64,000 bases of DNA from NCBI GenBank assembly GCA_041397825.1, contig JAWKVX010000007.1, positions 62,001 through 126,000 of the forward strand. The letters are read 5' to 3'. The stretch comes from JANNSX01 sp041397825. GTDB taxonomy: Bacteria; Pseudomonadota; Alphaproteobacteria; Rhizobiales; Hyphomicrobiaceae. The position numbers and the translations under genes were made by a program. The notes under the pieces are model-generated. The model did no database searches and was not told the DNA's origin. It saw only the letters and a list, made by a program, of their open reading frames with translations. Shown piece after piece: positions 40,587 to 49,457 of this stretch; position 1 is the stretch's first letter; every line of letters starts with the position of its first letter.

Positions 40587-42248
40587 ATGTCCGCCGACCT
40601 CATCATCACGAATGCCCGCCTGCTGACCATGGACGAGGCACGCCCACGCGCAGAGGCCATCGCCGTCTCCGGCAATCGGATCGCTGCCGTCGGTGATCGG
40701 CGCGCCATCGAGGCCGAGCGGGGGCCGTCGACGCGCATCATCGATGCCGGCGGGGCGACGGTGCTGCCGGGTTTCGTCGAGGGGCATATGCATCTCTTCG
40801 CCGGTGCCGCCAATCTGAGCGTGCTCTCGCTCGAAGGCATCTTCGGTCGCGACAGGTCGGCGCAACTCGTCCGCGACTACGCGGCCGCGCATCCGACGCA
40901 CAAGCTCGTCTATGCGGTCCAGGCCAACTACTCGATTTTCGGTGACGGCGTTGCCGTGACCCGGCACGAGCTCGACCAGATTCTCTCCGACCGACCGCTC
41001 GCTTTTCACGCCCCCGATGGTCATACCGTTTGGGCGAACACCAAGGCTCTCGAAGCGACGGGATTGCTGCGCGGCAAGAGGCTCTCGCCCGGCAACGAGA
41101 TCGTCATGGGTGCGGATGGCCTAGCCACGGGAGAGCTGCGCGAGCCGGAGGCCTACGAGGCGATCATCGCGTTGATCCCGACCGGCGGGCGCGAATCAGC
41201 CGGCATCCTGCAGGATAGGGAGCCGGAGGCGACGGCGGCCGAGCGGGCCGCCGACCGCGAGATCATTGCCCACGGATTGGCCTTCTGCGCGGCCCAGGGC
41301 ATCACCTCGATTCAGAACATGGACGGCAACATCTACCAGCTCGAGCATCTAGAGGCGCTCGATGGAGAGGGCCGCCTCGCGGCGCGCGTCACGATGCCAT
41401 TTCACCTGAAGAGCACGCTGCCGGCGTCGATGATCGCGGAGAAGGCGGTCGGCATGCGCCGGCGCTGGTCGGGCGAGCGGCTCAAGTGCAATTTTGTCAA
41501 GATCTTCGTCGACGGCGTCATCGATTCCGGCACGGCCTTCATGCTCGAGGACTATGCCGATCTGCCCGGAGTCAGAGGCGATCCGCTGTTTACCGCTGAG
41601 ATGATGAACGAGGCCTGCGTTCTCGCCGACAAGCTCGGCTTTCAGATCGCCGTTCATGCCATCGGTGATGCCGGCGTCAGGCGCACGCTCGATGCCTTCG
41701 AGCTTGCCGAGAAAACCAATGGCCGGCGCGACAGCCGCCATCGCATCGAGCATATCGAGGTGATTCATCCCGACGACATTCCGAGGTTCCGGAAGCTCAG
41801 CGTCATCGCCTCCATGCAGCCGATTCATCCACCGAGTCCGCTGCTTTTCCCCGAGACGCCGACGCTCGGCCGCATCGGCGACGCTCGGCTTCCCTATGCC
41901 TATGCCTGGCGAACGCTGAAGGATGCCGGGGCGCGGATCGTCTATGCGAGCGATTGGCCGGTGGCGCCGCTGCCGCCTCTTCTCTCGATCCAGGCGGCGG
42001 TGACCCGCAAGCCCTATCGTCCCGGATTGCCGGACCAGCGCTTGTCGCTGATGGACAGCCTCGCCGCCTACACTTGCGCGGGCGCCTATGCCGAGTTCGC
42101 CGAGACTGAGAAAGGCATGCTGAAACCCGGATATCTCGCCGACATCGCCGTGCTGTCGGGCGATATCGAGAGATCGGATGCGAATGCCATCAAGGACATG
42201 ACGGTGAGGGTCACGGTCTGCGACGGCCGGATCACACACGAGGCCTAG
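40587..42248 (+). CDS. YtcJ-type amidohydrolase
   Basis: A 553-residue amidohydrolase_3 family protein. The metal HxH is in GFVEGHMHLF; later metal or catalytic segments are NFVKIFVDGVIDSGTAFML, AVHAIGDAG, RIEHIEVIHP and YASDWPVAPL. An N-terminal beta domain begins LIITNARLLTM. No signal peptide. YtcJ-type enzymes are broad and mostly uncharacterised hydrolases. Product cannot be assigned further. Convergent with the CDF transporter gene, 15 bases apart. Confidence 0.88.
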   Translation: MSADLIITNARLLTMDEARPRAEAIAVSGNRIAAVGDRRAIEAERGPSTRIIDAGGATVLPGFVEGHMHLFAGAANLSVLSLEGIFGRDRSAQLVRDYAAAHPTHKLVYAVQANYSIFGDGVAVTRHELDQILSDRPLAFHAPDGHTVWANTKALEATGLLRGKRLSPGNEIVMGADGLATGELREPEAYEAIIALIPTGGRESAGILQDREPEATAAERAADREIIAHGLAFCAAQGITSIQNMDGNIYQLEHLEALDGEGRLAARVTMPFHLKSTLPASMIAEKAVGMRRRWSGERLKCNFVKIFVDGVIDSGTAFMLEDYADLPGVRGDPLFTAEMMNEACVLADKLGFQIAVHAIGDAGVRRTLDAFELAEKTNGRRDSRHRIEHIEVIHPDDIPRFRKLSVIASMQPIHPPSPLLFPETPTLGRIGDARLPYAYAWRTLKDAGARIVYASDWPVAPLPPLLSIQAAVTRKPYRPGLPDQRLSLMDSLAAYTCAGAYAEFAETEKGMLKPGYLADIAVLSGDIERSDANAIKDMTVRVTVCDGRITHEA

Positions 42249-42263
42249 GCCGGACGGGCAGCC

Positions 42264-43205
42264 TCAAACCACATCTTCCGGCTCGAGGGCACATTCGCCG
42301 GCCTCGCTCGTCTCGATCTGCACCGTCGCATGCCGGATGGCAAAGCGGTGATCGAGCGCATGCCCGAGCTCTCGGAGAAACCCGTCGCCCGGATGTCCCG
42401 ACGGCATGCGCATGTGACAGGTGAGGGCGGTTTCGGTTGTGCTCATGGGCCAGATATGCAGGTCGTGCACGCTCGCGACACCGGGGAGTCCCAGAAGGTA
42501 GTTTCGCACGGTCGCCGGATCGATACCGTCCGGTACCCCCTGCAGTGCCATGTTGGTGCTCTGCCGCAGCAGCGACCAGGTGCCCCAGACGATGATCGCC
42601 GCGATTGTGAGACTGGCGAGCGGATCGATCCAGAGCCATCCGGTCCACAGGATCAGCACGCCTGCGACGACGACGCCGAGCGACACCAGCGCATCGGCCG
42701 CCATGTGCAGATAGGCCCCACGGATGTTGATGTCCGCCTTCCCGCCCAACCGAAACAGCCATGCCGTGACCGCATTGATGACGATGCCGATGCCCGCGAC
42801 GACGATGACCGGCAAGGCGGCGACGGGCTCCGGCTCGGCGAGGCGGCGCACGGCCTCCCAGGCGATCGCGCCGACGGCGAGCAGCAGGAGTATGGCATTC
42901 GTCAGGGCCGCGAGGATGGACGAGGATCGGAGTCCATAGGTGAAGCGGCGCGATGGCGCGCGACGGCCGAGCGCAACCGCGCCCCAGGCAACGAGCAGCC
43001 CGAGCACGTCGCTCAGATTGTGGCCGGCGTCGGCGAGGAGCGCCATCGAGCCCGCAAGAATGCCGTAAACCGCCTCGAGAATGACGAAGCCGATGTTGAG
43101 CGCCGTACCGATGGCGAAGGCCCGGCCGAAATCTCCCGGAGCATGATGGTGCGTGTGGCCGTGGTGGTGGCCAGCCGGACCATGATGATGGTGCTTGGTG
43201 CTCAT
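42264..43205 (-). CDS. cation diffusion facilitator, zinc/cobalt/cadmium exporter (CzcD/ZitB type)
   Basis: A 313-residue CDF protein. It has a His-rich start (HHHHGPAGHHHGHTHHH), six membrane helices and the two transport-site motifs: DAGHNLSD in TM2 and HMAADALVS in TM5. The C-terminal domain carries HDLHIWPMSTTE. It exchanges Zn2+, Co2+ or similar for protons, moving metal out of the cytoplasm. ATG 43205 chosen; a GTG at 43229 would add eight residues. Confidence 0.9.
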   Translation of the reverse strand: MSTKHHHHGPAGHHHGHTHHHAPGDFGRAFAIGTALNIGFVILEAVYGILAGSMALLADAGHNLSDVLGLLVAWGAVALGRRAPSRRFTYGLRSSSILAALTNAILLLLAVGAIAWEAVRRLAEPEPVAALPVIVVAGIGIVINAVTAWLFRLGGKADINIRGAYLHMAADALVSLGVVVAGVLILWTGWLWIDPLASLTIAAIIVWGTWSLLRQSTNMALQGVPDGIDPATVRNYLLGLPGVASVHDLHIWPMSTTETALTCHMRMPSGHPGDGFLRELGHALDHRFAIRHATVQIETSEAGECALEPEDVV

Positions 43206-43389
43206 GATCGATTCGCCGGTGCCTGCCACCCCGTGCCTTCATAGGGGCGGCGTCCGGGTGGCGACAAGTGTCACACGGGGCGCAGTGATCGGCCAAGCAG
43301 GGATTGCTGCCAGACTTTGACATCGGCCGTCGCGACGATACCGTGCGGGGCGCGCCAGGCGATGGCGCATGTTTTGAGCGAGACGAGCC

Positions 43390-44320
43390 ATGCCCCGAAG
43401 CCAACCGGCACCTCAGACCATCAGCGATGTCGCACGCAGATTCATCGATCAGGCGCCCCCGATCACGCCGATCGACCTCACCATCGAGGCGCTCCAGATC
43501 CAGCGGCAGCTCAATCTCGAGAGTTATGGACGGGCCGGCCGGCGGTTGGCGGAGAGCATCGGTGTCACGACGGAGGAGGGGCAGATCGGCGGCGTGCCGG
43601 TGCAGTGGGTCATGCCGCCGACAGCACCTGAAATCGGCGCAATCCTCTATTTCTACGGCGGCGGCTATGTGTATGGCAGTCCGAGCGAGGATCTTGCCAT
43701 CACCGCGCGGCTTGCGGCCTTCACCGGGCGTAAGGTCTGCGCGCCCGTCTATCGCCGCGCGCCGGAGCATCCCTTCCCGGCGCAGCGCGAGGACGGTCTC
43801 GCGGTCTATCGTGCGCTTGCGGAGGCGGGCTCCGGTCCGATCGCGGTCGCCGGCGAGTCGGCCGGCGGCAATCTCTCTTGCGGTGATCAACGCTGCTGCT
43901 GCTGCCGGTCTCGCCCTGCCGGTCGCAGCGGCGCTACTGTCGCCCTGGTCCGATCTCGCCCACCGGGGTGACACGATCCAGACACTCGAAGGTATAGATC
44001 CGACCTTGAGCGGTCAGTCAGGTCTCGCCATGGCCCGCGCGTTCGCCGCCGGCCGGCCGCTCGACGCGCCGGAACTCTCGCCGCTCTACGCGCCCGTGCC
44101 GGAGGGCTTTCCGCCGACACTCATCACATCCGGCACGCGTGATGCGCTGCTGAGCGACTGCGCGCGTCTATCGACCAAGCTGCGTGCGGCGGGCGTGCAG
44201 GCCGAGCTCCGCGTCTGGGAGGGCATGTGGCATGTGTTCGAGTTCTATCCGGAGCTGCCCGAGGCCGAGCGGTCGCTCAAGGAGATCGGCGACTTCCTTC
44301 GGCGCCATTTGACCCCTTGA
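43390..44320 (+). pseudogene. frameshifted HSL-type alpha/beta hydrolase (esterase)
   Basis: The N-terminal half (frame of 43390) holds the oxyanion motif ILYFYGGGYVYGSP and the nucleophile elbow VAGESAGGN. Right after NLS the sequence TCTCTTGCGG shifts frame; the rest of the fold (LAVINAAAAAGLALPVAAAL, GTRDALLSDC, MWHVFEF with the His) continues in the next frame to 44320. Either two bases are missing or one is extra near 43876-43881. All catalytic parts exist in two frames, so this is a recent inactivation or a sequence error. Hormone-sensitive-lipase family. Confidence 0.85.
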
Positions 44321-44433
44321 ATGTGGGCCACCTGTTGACGGGGCCCTTGGTCTCCGCGAGGGGTGTCGGCGGCCAGGTGTCGACAGAGGCCGCTGCTCGG
44401 CCCGCGGTCTCTGTCGGTTCTGAACTGCAACGT

Positions 44434-44745
44434 TCAGGTCTTTGATGGCATGTGGATGCGCGTGTGCATTGCCGACGGCCCTTTGCCGGGGATGGGTCGA
44501 TAGGCCGTTACCCAGCGCCGGCCACGCGACCAGTGGTAGGTGAGTTGGATGCGTTGACCCCGGTGCAGGTGGCCGATCATCATGGACTTGGGTAGATGAT
44601 AGGCATGGTGACGCAGGACGAGGCGGTGCGCAGACTTGTCGAGCGACGTGATGTCGCCACTGATGGTCGAAGCGCTTGCAGCGCTGGTCAACACCGCCGT
44701 TGCCGCGACCAGTGAGAGAACCGTCGATTTCAGTGGGGTCTTCAT
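44434..44745 (-). CDS. DUF1344-like periplasmic protein
   Basis: A 103-residue exported protein; signal peptide about 1-25 (ending ASA). Mature part STISGDITSLDKSAHRLVL, YHLPKSM, GQRIQLTYHW aligns in pattern with the DUF1344 protein 139 bases upstream (GEIKSIDAKQATITL, FQLPKGF, GEKVSVTYD). It is His- and Arg-rich where the other is acidic/neutral. Probably a diverged paralogue. Function unknown. Possibly cotranscribed with the DUF1344 gene. Confidence 0.7.
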   Translation of the reverse strand: MKTPLKSTVLSLVAATAVLTSAASASTISGDITSLDKSAHRLVLRHHAYHLPKSMMIGHLHRGQRIQLTYHWSRGRRWVTAYRPIPGKGPSAMHTRIHMPSKT

Positions 44746-44884
44746 GGGAGGGGTATCCTATTGAGGCAGTCGACTCGGTGATTGGGGAAGAGGGGTGGGA
44801 CCGATACGCCGCTCGGCTCGGGCATGACCCTGGCCGGCCGATCGAGCCTGATCGACCACGAGGCGCATCGATCCCATAGGCGGG

Positions 44885-45145
44885 TCAAAGCGCCTTGACC
44901 GAGGTCGCCATCATCTTGCCGTCCTGCTGGTCGTAGGTGACCGAAACCTTCTCGCCGGCCTTGAGCGATTTCGCGTTGAATCCCTTCGGCAACTGAAATG
45001 TTTCGCCACTCGCAAGTGTGATCGTGGCCTGTTTGGCATCGATCGACTTGATCTCGCCGTTGAGGTTCTGCGAGGCGGCCAAGCCGGCAGTGCTTGCCAG
45101 CAGCGTGGCGACGATCGCAACGGGAATAATGCGCTTGAGTGCCAT
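44885..45145 (-). CDS. DUF1344 periplasmic protein
   Basis: An 86-residue exported protein: signal peptide about 1-24 (LLASTAGLA), then NLNGEIKSIDAKQATITLASGETFQLPKG (in part) and LKAGEKVSVTYDQQDGKMMATSVK. This is the DUF1344 layout found in Hyphomicrobiales. Start ATG 45145, GGAGAG 5 bases upstream; an ATG at 45157 adds MEST. Divergent from the response regulator gene, with two CTTAC-N6-GTAAG boxes between, so probably a target of that regulator. Confidence 0.88.
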   Translation of the reverse strand: MALKRIIPVAIVATLLASTAGLAASQNLNGEIKSIDAKQATITLASGETFQLPKGFNAKSLKAGEKVSVTYDQQDGKMMATSVKAL

Positions 45146-45233
45146 GGTACTCTCCATCTTTCGGTTATGGAGCGGCCCGTGCCGCCCATAGCGACGAATA
45201 TGGATGAGAAACTTTTCGCGGATATCGCCGCCT

Positions 45234-45251
45234 GCTTACCCTTTCGTAAGC
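45234..45251. promoter_or_regulatory. dyad box 1, GCTTAC-N6-GTAAGC
   Basis: A perfect 6+6 inverted repeat with CCTTTC spacer, 89 bases upstream of the DUF1344 start and 283 upstream of the regulator start. Together with box 2 it shares CTTAC-N6-GTAAG exactly. OmpR/PhoB-type regulators usually bind repeated half-sites, and CpxR uses GTAAA repeats, so a link to the adjacent regulator is plausible. Confidence 0.6.
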
Positions 45252-45310
45252 TTGGGTCTCGAAGCCGCCGTCGAGCTGCCCGATCGACGTGCGCTGGGCC
45301 GCAGCGGCAA

Positions 45311-45328
45311 CCTTACGGATCGGTAAGG
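45311..45328. promoter_or_regulatory. dyad box 2, CCTTAC-N6-GTAAGG
   Basis: Second perfect dyad, spacer GGATCG, 77 bases from box 1 centre to centre (about seven helical turns). The five-base arms are identical to box 1 while the outer pair changes in a compensatory way (G-C to C-G), which supports a conserved inverted repeat rather than chance. Confidence 0.6.
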
Positions 45329-45533
45329 CCGCGGCAATCGCGGCGCAATGTTGGTCGGCTATCATCGGCTCTGAAGCGCTGTTGGTCTTCGTGAGCTGCC
45401 AACGGCACTTCGATCGACGCGGCAGGCACATGCCCCCCCCAACGCAAACCCGCGACCTGCCGGGGCCCGGACGACTCCCTCTCGTCCGGGCCCACGTCGG
45501 TCAAGGACCGATGGCTCTCGAAGGGTGCCAGCG

Positions 45534-46211
45534 ATGCATATCCTGATCGTCGAGGACGACACCGAGACCGCATCCTACATCAGTGAAGGTCTGCGGCGGG
45601 AAGGCCATACGGTCGATGCCATAGAGGACGGCCGTGACGGTGTCGTGCAGGCTTCCGCCATGAGCTATGACGTCATTGTCGTCGATCGAATGCTGCCGGG
45701 ACTCGACGGGCTCGCATTGGTCAAGGCGATCCGAAGTGCGGGCGTTCGCTCGCCCGTCCTCTTCCTGACAGCCCTCGGCGGCGTCGATGACCGGGTGGCA
45801 GGGCTCGAGGCCGGCGGCGACGACTACATCGCCAAGCCGTTCGCCTTCTCCGAGCTGTTGGCACGTGTCAATGCCATCGCCCGGCGGCCGCCGCTCCGCG
45901 AAAAGGAGACGATCCTCAAGGCAGGCGATCTTGAGATGGACCTGATTGCGAGAACGGTTCGTCGTCGCCACGATCTGATCGACCTGCAAGCGCGCGAATT
46001 CCGACTGCTCGAGGTGCTGCTGCGCAATCGCGGGCGCGTCGTGACGCGGACGATGTTGCTCGAGCGCGTCTGGGATTTCCATTTCGATCCGAAGACGACC
46101 GTCGTTGAAACGCATATCTCCCGGCTTCGGGCCAAGATCGATCGCCCTTATGATGTCGAGTTGATCCATACCGTCCGTGGTACGGGCTACCGCATAGATG
46201 ACGCTCGCTGA
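45534..46211 (+). CDS. OmpR/PhoB-family response regulator
   Basis: A 225-residue regulator: receiver domain (about 1-115) with acidic pocket EDD, phospho-acceptor Asp51 in VVDRMLPG, and Lys101 in AKPF; winged-helix output (about 128-222) with LQAREFRLLEVLLRNRG, ETHISRLRAKID and HTVRGTGYRI. Start ATG 45534, AAGGG 9 bases upstream. The kinase gene begins 14 bases before its stop. Divergent DUF1344 genes and downstream degP suggest an envelope-stress role. Confidence 0.93.
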   Translation: MHILIVEDDTETASYISEGLRREGHTVDAIEDGRDGVVQASAMSYDVIVVDRMLPGLDGLALVKAIRSAGVRSPVLFLTALGGVDDRVAGLEAGGDDYIAKPFAFSELLARVNAIARRPPLREKETILKAGDLEMDLIARTVRRRHDLIDLQAREFRLLEVLLRNRGRVVTRTMLLERVWDFHFDPKTTVVETHISRLRAKIDRPYDVELIHTVRGTGYRIDDAR

Positions 46212-47568
46212 GCTCTCGCGCAATACGGCGTTCCGCCTGGCGGCAATGTTCGTGTCGCTTTATTCGGGCGCCATGATCGTCGCGTTCCTCATTGCCTATT
46301 GGCAGGCTGGCAATCTTCTCGACCGACATCTCCTGGACAGGCTCTCGGAGACGCGAGATGCGCTGCTGGTCGTGGCGACGCGGGATGGCTTCGAGGGGCT
46401 GCGCGGCGTCGTGCAGAGTGAGGCTGCAGCGATCAGGACCTCGGATACGATCCTGCGCCTGCTGGATAAGAGCGGCGCGACTGTGGCCGGCAATGCCGCC
46501 AGCGTCGAGATATTCCAGGGCGTCCGGAGAATCCCGCGTGCCAGCATCCCCGAGATGGCCGGTCGTGCGAGCTACGAGGACAGCTTCGTTGCGCGCTGGA
46601 TTGACGTCGCTGGCGGCAAGTTGCTGGTCGGCGTCAGCGACCGGGACGAGCAGGCCACCCGCGACTCCATCCTCGCCGGCCTTGGCCTCGGCATCATCAG
46701 CGTCCTGGGTGTCGCCGGTCTGGCGGGGATCTGGCTCGCCAATCGGGCACAGTCGCACATCGACGCGTTCGGCAAGACGTTGGAGGCCGTCTCGCACGGC
46801 AAGCTGGATCGGCGCGTGCCTATGACCGGACGCGGGGACGACCTCGATCAGGTCGCAGAGCGGCTCAACTCGGCTCTCGATCGCTTGTCTCGCCTGATCG
46901 AGCGGGTCAACCAGTCATCGTCGGCGATTGCGCACGAGCTCAAGTCTCCGATCGGCCGCCTGCGTCAGAGACTCGAGCGCCTCCCATATTCGGGGTCGAC
47001 GCAGACCTCGGAAGAAATCGTTGGCGCCGCACTCGCGGAGATCGACCGCGTCGTCGAGATCATCGATGCCGTCCTCAGGATCTCACAGATCCAGGCTGGC
47101 GCGCGCCGCAACCGGTTCACTCCCATCGATCTGGCCGAATTGGTGGAGGAGGTGGCGGAGGTCTACGAGCCGGTGGCCGAGGAGGCCGGATTGGCGCTGG
47201 TCTGTCAGCCGCCAATGACGAATGGGCGAATTCTCGGCGACCCGCAGCTTCTGCGGCAGCTGTTCGTCAACCTCATCGAGAACGCCATGCGGCACAGCGG
47301 TGGGGGTCGGACGATCACGCTTTCACTCGATCAGGACCACGGAGACCCTGTCGCGGTCGTCGCGGACGATGGGGCGGGCATTCCGGAGGAGGAGCGCCAA
47401 CGGGTGCTCGAGCCATTCGCCCGGCTGGACGCGAGCCGGTCGACGCCGGGCGCCGGTCTGGGCCTCAGTCTGGTCGCCGCGATCGCCGAGCTGCACGGCG
47501 CCCGGCTGGTGCTCGGCGACAATGCGCCAGGACTCTCCGTACGGATGCATTTTCGACGCCAGAAGTGA
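46198..47568 (+). CDS. membrane sensor histidine kinase
   Basis: A 456-residue kinase: TM1 about 14-35, periplasmic sensor about 36-158, TM2 about 160-181, HAMP about 182-235, HisKA with phospho-acceptor His246 in AIAHELKSPIGRLRQ, and a HATPase domain with NLIENAMRHS, DDGAGIPEEE and GAGLGLSLVAAI. Partner of the overlapping regulator gene. The short sensor domain has no recognisable ligand fold. Confidence 0.93.
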   Translation: MTLAELSRNTAFRLAAMFVSLYSGAMIVAFLIAYWQAGNLLDRHLLDRLSETRDALLVVATRDGFEGLRGVVQSEAAAIRTSDTILRLLDKSGATVAGNAASVEIFQGVRRIPRASIPEMAGRASYEDSFVARWIDVAGGKLLVGVSDRDEQATRDSILAGLGLGIISVLGVAGLAGIWLANRAQSHIDAFGKTLEAVSHGKLDRRVPMTGRGDDLDQVAERLNSALDRLSRLIERVNQSSSAIAHELKSPIGRLRQRLERLPYSGSTQTSEEIVGAALAEIDRVVEIIDAVLRISQIQAGARRNRFTPIDLAELVEEVAEVYEPVAEEAGLALVCQPPMTNGRILGDPQLLRQLFVNLIENAMRHSGGGRTITLSLDQDHGDPVAVVADDGAGIPEEERQRVLEPFARLDASRSTPGAGLGLSLVAAIAELHGARLVLGDNAPGLSVRMHFRRQK

Positions 47569-47706
47569 TAGTGCACGCTCACTTCGAGCTTACGAATTTG
47601 CAAAATGGCGGACACGTTCCGGCAATGTGGGAGCCGTCAGTATCCTCGGCAGTTGAACGCGAGACCGGTCGGGAAGATCGGTACCCGCATTTCAGGAGAC
47701 TCTCCA

Positions 47707-49272
47707 ATGTCGCTCGAAATCCCGCATGCGCTCGCACCGCTTGCCGCGGCCTGGCCGCGCCGCAGCTTGATGCAGAAGCTGCTCATCGGCACCTGCGCCG
47801 CTGCACTCATTGCCGGCGCCAGTCAGCTCCGCACACTTGCGACCACAACTGTCCATGCTGCCACGATCACGACCGTGAACCAGCCGGCAGCTCCGGGCTT
47901 CGCCGATCTCGTCCAGCGCGTGAAGCCCGCCGTCGTCTCGGTTCAGGTCAAGATGAAGACCGGCGCAATGACCGAGACCGGCATGGACGGCTCCAACCCA
48001 TTCTACGGCCAGAATCCCTTCGAGGGCACGCCATTCGAGAAATTCTTCAAAAAGTTCGGCGCTCCGAATGGTGATCAGTTCGACCGCCGCCGCAAGGGAG
48101 GGCAAGAGGGCGGTGATGGACCGGTCGCTCAGGCCCTCGGCTCGGGATTCTTCGTCTCCGCCGATGGCTATGTGGTTACCAACAATCACGTTGTGGATGG
48201 TGCGGTCGAGGTCAAGATCGTCACGGACGACGGCAAGACGTTCAATGCCAAGATCGTCGGAACCGATTCGAGGACCGATTTGGCGCTGCTCAAGGTCGAT
48301 GGTCAGTCGGATCTGCCGTTCGTGCATCTGGCCGCGGAGAAGCCGAGAGTGGGTGATTGGGTCGTGGCCATGGGCAATCCCTTCGGTCTTGGGGGCACCG
48401 TGACGGCTGGCATCGTCTCCGCCGAAGGACGCGACATCGGCGCGGGTCCCTATGACGACTTCATCCAGATCGATGCGCCCGTCAACAAGGGCAATTCCGG
48501 CGGTCCGACCTTCAACCTCGATGGCGAGGTGGTCGGCGTCAACACGGCGATCTTCTCGCCGTCGGGTGGCTCGGTTGGCATTGCATTCGACATTCCGTCA
48601 GAGACCGTTCAGAACGTCGTTGCCGAGCTCAAGGTCAACCGGAAGGTCGAGCGCGCTTGGCTTGGCGTCGAGATTCAACCCGTCACCGCGGATATTGCCG
48701 AAAGCCTCAGCCTGGATTCACCCAAGGGTGCTCTGGTCTCGACGCTCCAGCCGGACAGTCCGGCAACCAAGGCGGGATTGAAGTCCGGCGACGTGATTGC
48801 CAAGGTCGACGGCCAAGAGGTTAAGGATGCGCGCGACCTCGCACGCCGTATCGGCCGTCTGCATCCGGGTGCGACGGTGGAGATCGGCTATTTCCGTGAC
48901 GGCAAGCCGCTGACGGTCTCGCTTGCCCTTGGCGAGCTCAAGGACAAGACGGCCGACAGAGCCCAGCCCGCCAGCGATGAGAGCGGGACGCTGGATGGTC
49001 TCGGCATGTCGGTAGCGCCGGCTTCGACAGTGGCAGGCTCGGGCGAGGTCGGCGTCGTCGTCACCGGTCTCGATGCCAACGGAGCCGCCGCACAGGCCGG
49101 CCTCGCGGAAGGTGACGTTCTTGTCAACGTTGCCGGCAAGGCTGTCGCCAGTGCCGGGGATATCGAGAAGGCGCTGGAAGCCGCCAAGTCCGCCGGCAAG
49201 ACCCGCGCGCTTGCGCTCGTCAAGCACGGCGAGGATCAGCACTACGTACCACTGCCGGTGACCATCGGCTGA
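47707..49272 (+). CDS. DegP/HtrA-type periplasmic serine protease
   Basis: A 521-residue Do-family protease. N-terminal membrane/signal segment about 23-51, trypsin-like domain with His161 (TNNHVVDG), Asp191 (RTDLALLKV) and Ser264 (GNSGGP), then two PDZ domains (about 305-395 and 425-515). It refolds or degrades misfolded envelope proteins. ATG 47707 is preceded by CAGGAGA. It follows the two-component pair on the same strand; a half-match to the dyad (CTTAC-GAATTT-GCAAA) at 47589-47604 could tie it to the same regulator. Confidence 0.93.
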   Translation: MSLEIPHALAPLAAAWPRRSLMQKLLIGTCAAALIAGASQLRTLATTTVHAATITTVNQPAAPGFADLVQRVKPAVVSVQVKMKTGAMTETGMDGSNPFYGQNPFEGTPFEKFFKKFGAPNGDQFDRRRKGGQEGGDGPVAQALGSGFFVSADGYVVTNNHVVDGAVEVKIVTDDGKTFNAKIVGTDSRTDLALLKVDGQSDLPFVHLAAEKPRVGDWVVAMGNPFGLGGTVTAGIVSAEGRDIGAGPYDDFIQIDAPVNKGNSGGPTFNLDGEVVGVNTAIFSPSGGSVGIAFDIPSETVQNVVAELKVNRKVERAWLGVEIQPVTADIAESLSLDSPKGALVSTLQPDSPATKAGLKSGDVIAKVDGQEVKDARDLARRIGRLHPGATVEIGYFRDGKPLTVSLALGELKDKTADRAQPASDESGTLDGLGMSVAPASTVAGSGEVGVVVTGLDANGAAAQAGLAEGDVLVNVAGKAVASAGDIEKALEAAKSAGKTRALALVKHGEDQHYVPLPVTIG

Positions 49273-49291
49273 GGCCTCTGGCATTGCGATG

Positions 49292-49322
49292 CCGGCAGAG
49301 CGCCCTGAAGTTGCTCTGCCGG
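49292..49322 (+). terminator. hairpin after degP
   Basis: CCGGCAGAGC (49292-49301) and GCTCTGCCGG (49313-49322) are perfect 10-base arms with an 11-base loop, 20 bases past the degP stop. No T-run follows, so it is a terminator candidate or a 3'-end stabiliser. Confidence 0.5.
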
Positions 49323-49457
49323 AGCCGCATATCGCAGCAGCAAGACGGCGCGCACACGCTCGCGTGAGACTGTTGGAGGGTCTTGTTCAGCCAGACCGTC
49401 CCGATTGATGTCCTGGCGTTTTGAGAGGCATGACATGTGACGCGGCGCACGGCCGTC

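Larger units (their letters stand above)
45146..45533. other. 388-base divergent promoter region of DUF1344 and the two-component operon
   Basis: No gene supported. It contains two dyads CTTAC-N6-GTAAG listed separately and an A/T-leaning stretch at 45197-45225. Several C-runs (for example CCCCCCC near 45431) occur without visible structure. Confidence 0.6.
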
